Source of the DNA: Alteromonadaceae bacterium
Lineage (GTDB): Bacteria > Pseudomonadota > Gammaproteobacteria > Enterobacterales > Alteromonadaceae
Length of the DNA: 64,000 nucleotides
Assembly: GCA_013373625.1 (NCBI GenBank)
Contig: JABXHM010000083.1
Coordinates: 1-64,000 of the forward strand
Reading direction: 5' to 3'
Positions 50,344-58,038 of this stretch are shown one piece after another. Within the stretch, counting starts at the first letter, position 1. The number at the start of each line of letters is the position of its first letter. The notes below the pieces were generated by a model. It was not told the origin of the DNA. It searched no databases and saw only the letters and a list, made by a program, of their open reading frames with translations. Made by a program: the position numbers and the translations under genes.

Positions 50344-51474
50344 ATGAACATTATCTCTGTAATCGGTAACCGTCCTCAATTTATCAAGGCCGCAATCGTA
50401 CAAAAGGCCTGGCGTGAATCACCAATGCGTGAGGATATGAATTTTAAGTTGGTGCATACAGGCCAGCACTACGACACCAACCTCAGCGACATTTTTTTTG
50501 AGGAGCTTCAAATCGGTGAACCTGATTTTCACCTGAATATCGGCTCCTTGAGCACAACAAAACAAATTTCCACTATGATCGCCAAATTATCAGATGTGTT
50601 TGAATCAGAAAGCCCTGATGCTGTGGTTGTTTACGGAGATACAAATTCTACAATTGCAGGCTCCATTACGGCCGGGCACATGAACATCCCTGTGATCCAT
50701 ATTGAAGCGGGAGAACGCATGTATCTGCGTCAAAACCAGCCTGAAGAGTTGAACCGTATCGTCACTGACACACTCGCTAGCTTGTGCCTGACAGCCTCCA
50801 AAAAGGCCGAAGTTCAATTAAAAGCAGAAGGCATCAACGCCGAACGCATCAGCTTTACCGGTGACACAATGTATGATTTGTTCTTAGCCACACAGCCTAA
50901 AATAACCGATAACGCTGATGCTATGTTGACACGCTACAATCTGACTGCAGACAACTATGTACTTGCGACCATTCACAGAGCAGAAAATACTGATAATCAC
51001 GAGGTACTGTTAAATATTTTTGAAAATTTAGACAATTGCGATTCTACTGTTGTCATGCCCCTGCACCCTCGCACAGCAAACATTTTAAGAGAGTTGGGGT
51101 GGACCGCCAAGAACAACCTTCAAATCATTGAGCCTGTTGGTTACTTTGATATAATGGGATTATTACATCATGCGCGCCTAGTTGTAACAGATTCTGGCGG
51201 CTTGTCGCGCGAAAGCTTTTGGGCAAAGAAAGTCAGTATCGTACCCATGAGCGCCCCTCCATGGCCGGAAATTCACCAATTAGGCTGGATGAATATGGTC
51301 GTGCCGCATGGTGATGCCATCGCCCAAAAGATCCAGAGTGCCAGCCCATCCACAAATTGGCCAGACGACCTGTTCGGCGAAGGCAATGCCGGCGTCAAAA
51401 TTGTGGCGCGAATACATGATTTTTTAAGCGCTCGAAATCAGAGCGCAATTACATGGCGACCAAACGCCCTTTAA
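50344..51474 (+). CDS. UDP-GlcNAc 2-epimerase family protein (non-hydrolysing, WecB/WbpI-like)
   Basis: Epimerises C2 of a UDP-sugar. The 376-residue protein has the family start NIISVIGNRPQFIKAA, the VVVYGDTNSTIAG and HIEAGERM blocks with catalytic Asp/Glu, ATIHRAENTDN (catalytic His) and VTDSGGLSRESF. The last differs from the common DSGGxQEE. It follows the LpxD-like gene by 24 bases. It could act on UDP-GlcNAc3NAcA and so replace the broken epimerase at 54737, but its specificity cannot be read directly. Confidence 0.85.
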   Translation: MNIISVIGNRPQFIKAAIVQKAWRESPMREDMNFKLVHTGQHYDTNLSDIFFEELQIGEPDFHLNIGSLSTTKQISTMIAKLSDVFESESPDAVVVYGDTNSTIAGSITAGHMNIPVIHIEAGERMYLRQNQPEELNRIVTDTLASLCLTASKKAEVQLKAEGINAERISFTGDTMYDLFLATQPKITDNADAMLTRYNLTADNYVLATIHRAENTDNHEVLLNIFENLDNCDSTVVMPLHPRTANILRELGWTAKNNLQIIEPVGYFDIMGLLHHARLVVTDSGGLSRESFWAKKVSIVPMSAPPWPEIHQLGWMNMVVPHGDAIAQKIQSASPSTNWPDDLFGEGNAGVKIVARIHDFLSARNQSAITWRPNAL

Positions 51475-51690
51475 CGCGTGTAACGCATTTAAGAAATGCT
51501 CTGTCAATCTCTCATAGTTATGGTGTTCCAAAACAAAACTGCGTCCACTCTCACCCATTTCTTCGCGTCGAGCGGCTTCAAACAAGCCATCGTTTATATG
51601 ATCTGCAATATCTTGAAGATTTCCACCATCCACTTTATAGCCACAATGTCTGCTCTGGACGATGTCGTTTATAGGTATGCGTGTTAGCTG
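51424..51690 (-). pseudogene. C-terminal remnant of a glycosyltransferase family 4 gene
   Basis: A 69-codon open stretch continues upstream without a start. It translates to the tail of a GT4 enzyme (HCGYKVDGGNLQDIADHIND, REEMGESGRSFVLEHHNYERLTEHFLNAL). The homology stops near 51690 at an in-frame stop, and the catalytic core is missing. It overlaps the 3' end of the epimerase gene by about 50 bases on the opposite strand. Confidence 0.75.
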
Positions 51691-51888
51691 CTAGCAATGA
51701 TGTCCTTTTCAAAGATCGGCATCTCAATGTGCAGAGTGTTTTGCTTGTAGTCTAGTGTCCTTTGAGGTAGAAAAATTCATTACCCTAGGTTCGGAATACG
51801 TACACAAGAGACTGTTAGTTTAGATCTCGCTCTTTTGTCAAAAATTTCAGATTAAGTCGAGACTAATTCAACTAGTGATAACTGCTTA

Positions 51889-52068
51889 TTAGTTGCAAGC
51901 CAAAGACAGCCTGAAATTTTTCATCTACTCTGCGAAACACTTTATTCCAATGTAAATACAATAAGAAATACCTATTTGCTTTATCAGGCCAATATAGACA
52001 TTTAACGCTTAAATAAAGCAATGGATGAATTCACAATTAGTCTTGGAATAAAAAAACGAATGTCATTA
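51889..52068 (+). pseudogene. Duplicated tail of the 47303-48439 gene
   Basis: Aligns without gaps to 48251-48430, the last 60 codons, with 15 mismatches in 180 bases (about 92% identity). An in-frame AAA-to-TAA change breaks it. The sequence just upstream (51841-51888) does not match the parent gene, so only the tail was copied or retained. Confidence 0.85.
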
Positions 52069-52081
52069 TGACATTCTTTTT
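52058..52081 (+). terminator. Terminator-like hairpin at the end of the duplicated tail
   Basis: GAATGTC pairs with GACATTC around ATTAT, followed by TTTTT and preceded by AAAAAA, so it could act in both directions. It lies 24 bases past the stop of the minus-strand gene at 52105. The parent copy near 48430 lacks this hairpin. Confidence 0.6.
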
Positions 52082-52104
52082 CTTAAAGGTAGAAAGTTTG
52101 AAAA

Positions 52105-53196
52105 TTATAGCCATTTGTTCTTTAACTGTTCAATCTCCGCTTTACTGTAAAGAGCTGTTATATATTTTGAGCGATAAAGTCTATCTAGTTGCCACTCAGT
52201 GAAGGTTAGTTCTGTATGGACCATTTTGTATAGTTGGCTGTACCATTTTTCACTTGCATCGTTTTCACGCTGCAACGAAATCCCACCCTTACCAACAAAG
52301 TCCATCAGTGGCTTTTCTAGTTCACTAAGATATTCGTGTTTATATAAGAAAAGATCACAATACTGATTCTGCAACTGCCAGCAAGGAGCTTCCGGGTCTA
52401 AATCACCAAATTCAGGTTGAATGAATAATCCAAGTTGCTCTTCAATCCAATTATCCGTGTAATAGGTATCGAGATATCCAAAGAGTATGTTGCAAAAGCA
52501 GTCTAAAAAACTTTCATTATCAATAAGCGACAGTTCACATCGCTCATAAAGCATGAAATGTAGTGACTGAAAAACAATAGATATCCCTCTTGCTACCGGG
52601 TCGCGTACCCCGGTTACTATGCGTAATTTACTGCTCCTTTGTGACAATACACGAGGTAATCGGTAACGAGCATAATACTCAAGTGCAGGCTCATAAAATT
52701 TGACAGGTAATCGCTCTAAATCCCATTGTCTGGATACATTTGCCAACATTCCGGGGCCAATACAGTGAGACTTAAAATTTTCAACTCCGGCCCGGTTGAG
52801 TGCATTGCATATTGCATACGAACCGACTTTCCCAGGTTGAAAGACAAACACGCCCTGAGTATCTTGTATAAAACCAAGCAGATACTGGATGTACCGCCAT
52901 TGGTCTACAAAACCTTTTTTATTTTCTACTACCAGATAATCGTAAACCTTCATTGAGTTGAGTTGCCTACGCATCTCAAGACGTGAGACCCCACAAAGGT
53001 GGATAATATCGCGCTCGATTTGGTTTATCTGACTGACGTGAAATACGGGAATATTCTGTATTTGTGTACCCGATTTAGCCTCATCATTATCGATAAATCC
53101 AACCACTTCTGCACCTTGCTGATGCAGTTGTTTCAGGTGCATTTTCCCCGCAACGCCTGCGCCGAAAATAACAATCTTTTTATCTGACAACTTCAT
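52105..53196 (-). CDS. Rossmann domain fused to NKWYS/sulfotransferase-like domain
   Basis: 363 residues from ATG 53196 (CAGG eight bases upstream); the frame to 53223 is longer but unsupported. The N-terminal domain (about 5-100) is a small Rossmann type (IVIFGAGVAGKMHL, GFIDND). The C-terminal domain begins VFVFQPGKVGSYAICNAL, a P-loop-like PAPS-binding start. It has an R-D-P segment (VTGVRDPVARGISIVF) and an EKWYSQLY motif close to the NKWYS capsule-synthesis family. It overlaps the upstream gene by 17 bases. Sulfotransfer is plausible but unproven. Confidence 0.7.
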   Translation of the reverse strand: MKLSDKKIVIFGAGVAGKMHLKQLHQQGAEVVGFIDNDEAKSGTQIQNIPVFHVSQINQIERDIIHLCGVSRLEMRRQLNSMKVYDYLVVENKKGFVDQWRYIQYLLGFIQDTQGVFVFQPGKVGSYAICNALNRAGVENFKSHCIGPGMLANVSRQWDLERLPVKFYEPALEYYARYRLPRVLSQRSSKLRIVTGVRDPVARGISIVFQSLHFMLYERCELSLIDNESFLDCFCNILFGYLDTYYTDNWIEEQLGLFIQPEFGDLDPEAPCWQLQNQYCDLFLYKHEYLSELEKPLMDFVGKGGISLQRENDASEKWYSQLYKMVHTELTFTEWQLDRLYRSKYITALYSKAEIEQLKNKWL

Positions 53197-54655
53197 TAAA
53201 TATACCTGCCCATTGCTTTGCAATCCATGCCAGATCGAAGAAACGAGTGGCCTGCTGTCTGTTGTAAATACGCTGTTCTTCAGTTAACAGTTGAATCACC
53301 TCTCCTTGCAACAGGAGGTTTGAATCCATAACCACCATACCGTAACGCTCAGTTAAATGTGCCCATAAGCTTTTGTTTTGCCGGTTAATATATAGAGTTG
53401 CGCCGGTGTATAACAGCGCATACATCGTCGATAACGCAATTTGCGTAGTAGTATGCATAACTGCAACATTAATCGTAGATATCCATTTCCCGTAGTCTGC
53501 AGGCGCCATAAATGTTTTCAAGGCGAAATAGTCATCAAAAAGTAAGCCACCTTCCTGAGCCACTTTATCTGAATAATCATCCCCGCCATACGACAATGGA
53601 GTTATTATTTTGTGATGGGCATTATTTTGAGCCATCGCGCGCAAAATAGGTATGTGATGCATTTCTTCTACAGCACTATGACCTACCATTACATGAGTTT
53701 TTTTATTTCGTAGATGGCGATCGCTTAGATATTCCGGCTTTAATGGATTTGGGTAAAAACCGATGAAGTTCCGCGCAGCACTGAGATAGCGCTTACTGGC
53801 ATGTATGAAATCATATTCCATAAAGGTAATTAGGTTTTGAAACATGCCTTTACTAGCACTTATCTTTTCTTCTATAAACCCCTCACGGGTTGGCACAACA
53901 TGAATATCTCTTCCCCAGGCAACCCAACTGGCGTTTTTATTCAGCTCAGGATCCAGAATAAAAGGAAATCTCGCGACATTGAAATAACTATGAACCATAA
54001 CATGACGACTCTGAGCTATAGCCTTTGCAAAAGTTAGTACATCCCTGATTCGACAAGGGTACCAGCAGCCACTTTCATAAAATACTTCGGGGATATCTTT
54101 TGAGTCAGCACTAAGAACTTGGTGCGAATCACCCGCGGTATGAAAAATAAAACGATGATCCGAGTGATCAGATTTGAGCATTGTTCTGAACGATTCTGCA
54201 AAGCCACCTTTTGGCATTATATGCAAAATACCGTGAGAGGTATTATTCTTAAGTTTAAAGAACCTTTTCGCACAGCTGTATAAAACCTTAAAAGAGTAAA
54301 ACTGCCATACTACCCAAAACTTCGTAGGAGAACTCTCAACAACATCATAACAATGGCAAAACGGAATATTAAGGCCGAATAATTGGTTGAGCATCTGTTC
54401 ATAATATTGGCTGGTGACCACCACATAATCTGGTTTCAGTGAGCTAATTTGTGCAAACGAAAAAATGGGGATACCCGCCAGGTTTCCCCCGGCCTTTTGG
54501 GGATCATTATCCACAAACCCAACGATATTCAGTCTGTTTTTAAATTCGGACAAGAAAACATTCCCCATCCCTGAAGCTCCAAATAAAACAATACGTTTGG
54601 CATTTTGAATTTGCTGCTTAGATTGACTCTTATCTCTCAACATAAACTCCTGCAT
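53180..54655 (-). CDS. Rossmann domain fused to GT56 (WecF-like) glycosyltransferase
   Basis: 491 residues. The N-terminal domain (about 17-100) has RIVLFGASGMGNVFL, GFVDND and YVVVTSQ. The rest (about 140-491) resembles TDP-Fuc4NAc:lipid II transferase WecF: FPFILDPELNKNASWVAWG, HVMVGHSAVEEMHHIPIL, KIITPLSYGGDDY and INRQNKSLWAHLTER. This predicts transfer of a 4-amino-4,6-dideoxy sugar, consistent with the VioA-like transaminase. ATG 54643 has AGGAG close upstream and is an alternative start. Confidence 0.75.
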   Translation of the reverse strand: MQEFMLRDKSQSKQQIQNAKRIVLFGASGMGNVFLSEFKNRLNIVGFVDNDPQKAGGNLAGIPIFSFAQISSLKPDYVVVTSQYYEQMLNQLFGLNIPFCHCYDVVESSPTKFWVVWQFYSFKVLYSCAKRFFKLKNNTSHGILHIMPKGGFAESFRTMLKSDHSDHRFIFHTAGDSHQVLSADSKDIPEVFYESGCWYPCRIRDVLTFAKAIAQSRHVMVHSYFNVARFPFILDPELNKNASWVAWGRDIHVVPTREGFIEEKISASKGMFQNLITFMEYDFIHASKRYLSAARNFIGFYPNPLKPEYLSDRHLRNKKTHVMVGHSAVEEMHHIPILRAMAQNNAHHKIITPLSYGGDDYSDKVAQEGGLLFDDYFALKTFMAPADYGKWISTINVAVMHTTTQIALSTMYALLYTGATLYINRQNKSLWAHLTERYGMVVMDSNLLLQGEVIQLLTEEQRIYNRQQATRFFDLAWIAKQWAGIFNEVVR

Positions 54656-54736
54656 AACGGCTTGTAATAGCCCCTACTATCAATTTGGATGCATTACCAT
54701 TTGCATAAATGGTCATCAGGAATACTGCATGTTTTA

Positions 54737-55353
54737 TTAACCACAGCATTTCAAAACCGGAGTAACTTCAATCACACTGTCAGAAAATACGAGTTGGTAT
54801 TGCTTCATAGTAGATCTTCTACACGGATGAAGCGGAACGACTTCTGTGGCTATTGAACTAACTTTATTTATCGCCTCGAGTAGCTTTTCAAACCGCGACT
54901 TACTATCTGTATTTTCAGCGCTATGCGGAGTCAGCAATTTAAAGCAGTCTGGATAATTGATCTCAGGAGAGAACGAGCCTCGGCTATAAAATAAAGCACA
55001 ATCCATCATGACACTGCCCACGAGTGTAATTTATATTTAAGGTACACCAGCCTTCTACTCTCAGACTACTTACTACATGTTTAGATATACAAAAAAGAAA
55101 AGAACTTTTTCGTTCAGTCAAAATTCTGTTCACTCCTTCTGGTATTTGCATGTTACCCCTGCGTAAGCCTGCTTCAACATGAATAACCGGTACCAGCATT
55201 TTTGCGGCTGCCAACGCACCAGATAATGTTGAGTTAGTATCACAATAAACCAAAGCATAATCTGACTGCTGAACTAGTAGCTATTGCCCGACTTACTGTG
55301 GGCGCTTTATTAAACTGTTGCCTGGCTCCAAGTACCGTCAATATTTTAGCCAA
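54737..55353 (-). pseudogene. Broken UDP-GlcNAc 2-epimerase (WecB/WbpI-like)
   Basis: Three frames together give an epimerase: AKILTVLGARQQFNKAPTVS (start), then YCDTNSTLSGALAAAKMLVP with HVEAGLRR, then DCALFYSRGS, HSAENTDSKSRF and EVVPLHPCR. About 60 residues near the N-terminus and the last third are missing, with at least two frameshifts. It overlaps the stop of the GT4 gene at 55346, as if once coupled to it. It is the wreck of a second epimerase for the ManNAc-type arm of the pathway. Confidence 0.85.
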
Positions 55354-56497
55354 GTTTATCTCTTTTCACGACAGCTAAAACATTGCTGGCAACAACGCGC
55401 CAGGATATCCGATTGCGCGCAAATTTCGCAATGTCAGTTTTTCTTATTTCTATAGCTGTTAATGCTTTGTAGAACTTAACCACATCATTAATATCCACTG
55501 CTGTGTCATTCTCGGGAACTTTGAGTGCATAGGGGTTATCGTACAAAACAGTATCTTCACAGCTATATATAACGGGCAATCCTGAAGCAAGATACTCGCG
55601 AACCTTTAAGGTTGAGCTACGATATAGGTTGATGCGATGTATACCTAAACTTCCAATTGCAACATCAGCACCTATAAATAACTTATTAAGTGCGTCACCA
55701 GACTTAAATCCATGGAACTGCACACTCCTGTGTAATTTCATTTCATTGGCTAACGCTTTCAATTTTGGCAGAGCTTCGCCCTCACCAACGATATCTAAAT
55801 TCACTGTTGTCGCATGTGGAGCTCCGTAATATTCCATCATACCTTTAAGAATTCTATCGACCCCGTGCCAAAGGCTAAGGTTAGCCACTACTAGCAGGTT
55901 AATCCCTTCCGATTTATTAGGCGACGAGGCAAGTCTGTACTTCGCGAAATCATTGATCATTGATTCGCTTAACTGATTGTCAAATGGGTGGTTAACACTC
56001 CCCATTATTCGCGGTTCATAGGAAGTCGAAAATACATGGTCAACATGTTCAAGCATGGCCTGCCGGTTTGCACGCACGGTATCTAAGTTCGCATCAGGCA
56101 ACTCAGACTCGTAAGGATATGTTGGAAATTCGATACATTTCAGCGCGGATGATTGCTGCCCAACTTGCTCAAAGAAACGCGCTAAAGTGGGTGAATGAAG
56201 CATGGGTTCGTAACGTACGTAAATGAAGTCAGGTTGCACATGACTTACAACACTGACGGAGTTTTCCCAAAAGGTCACCGGTTCATCCTTTGCGTTGATG
56301 CCCTGAAACGCCAGCGACTCTGTGACAAACCGGTTGTCATGATACTTCGCCAGGGTCTGAGTACCATACGACATATACAAGCAGAACACCTCACAACCGG
56401 CTTGTTCAAACCCTTCCAGCTGGCCCTTTATTTTATTAAAAACACCCGCAAACTGCTGGGAGTGTTCATTGATGCGACTTATTAACAGGACTCTCAA
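55346..56497 (-). CDS. Glycosyltransferase family 4
   Basis: GT-B enzyme of 383 residues. The N-terminal Rossmann half starts MRVLLISRINEHSQQF. The C-terminal half has NLLVVANLSLWHGVDRILKG, VQFHGFKSG and the donor-binding segment LKVREYLASGLPVIYS. The sugar and acceptor are unknown. Its 3' end runs into the broken epimerase. It is followed (56498-56664) by 167 bases without a gene. Confidence 0.88.
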   Translation of the reverse strand: MRVLLISRINEHSQQFAGVFNKIKGQLEGFEQAGCEVFCLYMSYGTQTLAKYHDNRFVTESLAFQGINAKDEPVTFWENSVSVVSHVQPDFIYVRYEPMLHSPTLARFFEQVGQQSSALKCIEFPTYPYESELPDANLDTVRANRQAMLEHVDHVFSTSYEPRIMGSVNHPFDNQLSESMINDFAKYRLASSPNKSEGINLLVVANLSLWHGVDRILKGMMEYYGAPHATTVNLDIVGEGEALPKLKALANEMKLHRSVQFHGFKSGDALNKLFIGADVAIGSLGIHRINLYRSSTLKVREYLASGLPVIYSCEDTVLYDNPYALKVPENDTAVDINDVVKFYKALTAIEIRKTDIAKFARNRISWRVVASNVLAVVKRDKLG

Positions 56498-56664
56498 ATT
56501 GACTACCTTTTCTCTGTAGCAACGTGCAATTTCACAGCACTTATTAACCAGCTTACAAAAAGCTTAAAAGGGGATTGATTTGCGGTTTGCGCCAATCAAC
56601 CCATTTAGCAGCAACATTGCTTAGCTATCGGCATCATAACCAATTCCATTAATCAGCGGCAGGA

Positions 56665-58038
56665 CTAAAAGTTTAACTCCGAATAGATATCGAGGACTTT
56701 ATTCTCAAGTTTCAATGAGCGCAAAAAAGCCATAATCTCCCAATAGTAACTCTCACTGCAAATAAGGATACTCTCAACCTCTGTGAAATCGATGTCGTTG
56801 AGAGGTAAATATGAAACCCCCTCCAAATGCTTCGGTTGGTCAACATCCTTACTCGTGCCAATGCAGCTATTCACTCGAGCCAAATCAACCCATTTTAACC
56901 AGCGTTTAAGGCCCGCACCATCTCCCCATAACAACAACTTTTTAGACGGCGCTACTTGTTGTAACCGATTAATAATGTTCGTTAATTGTCGTTCCGATAA
57001 CTCAAAAGGTCTTACAGAATAACAAGTTGATAATATATTTTGGTCGGTATAAAAACGCTCAGTTTTCCTGTAACGTCTGTAAAGCAAAGCAAGAATCTGC
57101 TCAATCCAGGGGCCATCCTCCTGTGCACTCGGTGAGCAAAGAATTTCCTGGCGGCAACGCAGCAGCATCCAAATTAGCTCTTGTAGCTCAATATGGCCAA
57201 GGGACTCTTTTGTATTTGATTGTGCCTCATTGATTCTGTCTTTCAGCGGACGGCTGACCAGATCATAAAAGCCATATTTTAGTGCTCCGGTGAGAGCAGA
57301 AACTAACCAGAAAAAACTTAGCACGGCATGCTGCATCTGAGCTTCAGTTAGCAAGTCTGCAAGTACCCTGGCCCGGCTGAGGCGCATGCTCTCAACCTTA
57401 TTCGACATGGATTGACCATGAACAAAATAGTAGCAACCGATACTGTGGCAGGTAACCACTTTCACGCCATTAAGCGCAAGGCGAAGGTTAAAGTCATAAT
57501 CCTCATGCCCTCCCTTGACTTTATCAGACGTTGAGAAGCCGCCAGCCTCAACCACCAGCGCAGTGGGATATAAAAAAATATGTGGCGGACCAATATTAAT
57601 TGCTGCGAGACCGTCAAAAAAATCGCCGAACTTAGGCATAATAACCTGATCGGCGCTGTCATCGCTTCGGGTTAAACAGTAGCCAATAATCGATAGCGTA
57701 TTAGTACTTGCTCCTAACGAAGACAACTGTGTTTCAATACAATCCGGCAGTAGCCAGTCATCTGCATCGAGAAACTTAATATAATCCCCGCCAGCCTGAG
57801 CAATACCTGCATTACGCGCTGATGATAAGCCTTTATTTTCTTGCCTGATAAGCTTAATCCGGGAGTCGGCTGGAAAGTCTTTCTGAGTGATCGGGTCTTC
57901 ATTACCGTCGTCAACAATCAGGATTTCGATATTAGAATGAGACTGCTGAATGCATGAGTCGACAGCCCGGTATAAGAACGCAACCTGCTGATAGCAAGGA
58001 ATAACGATGCTAACAAGTGTGTGCTCTGCCAGACTCAT
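56665..58038 (-). CDS. Glycosyltransferase family 2 with C-terminal Rossmann-like domain
   Basis: 457 residues. The GT-A domain occupies about 8-230: VSIVIPCYQQVAFL, EILIVDDGN, NKGLSSARNAG and the metal-binding DAD at 91-93. A helical linker follows. The last 100 residues form a separate domain (KKLLLWGDGAGLKRWLKW, then ILICSESYYWEIMAFLR) like those on four other island proteins, though without the FxDND element. It overlaps the HAD gene by four bases (ATGA). Confidence 0.82.
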   Translation of the reverse strand: MSLAEHTLVSIVIPCYQQVAFLYRAVDSCIQQSHSNIEILIVDDGNEDPITQKDFPADSRIKLIRQENKGLSSARNAGIAQAGGDYIKFLDADDWLLPDCIETQLSSLGASTNTLSIIGYCLTRSDDSADQVIMPKFGDFFDGLAAINIGPPHIFLYPTALVVEAGGFSTSDKVKGGHEDYDFNLRLALNGVKVVTCHSIGCYYFVHGQSMSNKVESMRLSRARVLADLLTEAQMQHAVLSFFWLVSALTGALKYGFYDLVSRPLKDRINEAQSNTKESLGHIELQELIWMLLRCRQEILCSPSAQEDGPWIEQILALLYRRYRKTERFYTDQNILSTCYSVRPFELSERQLTNIINRLQQVAPSKKLLLWGDGAGLKRWLKWVDLARVNSCIGTSKDVDQPKHLEGVSYLPLNDIDFTEVESILICSESYYWEIMAFLRSLKLENKVLDIYSELNF

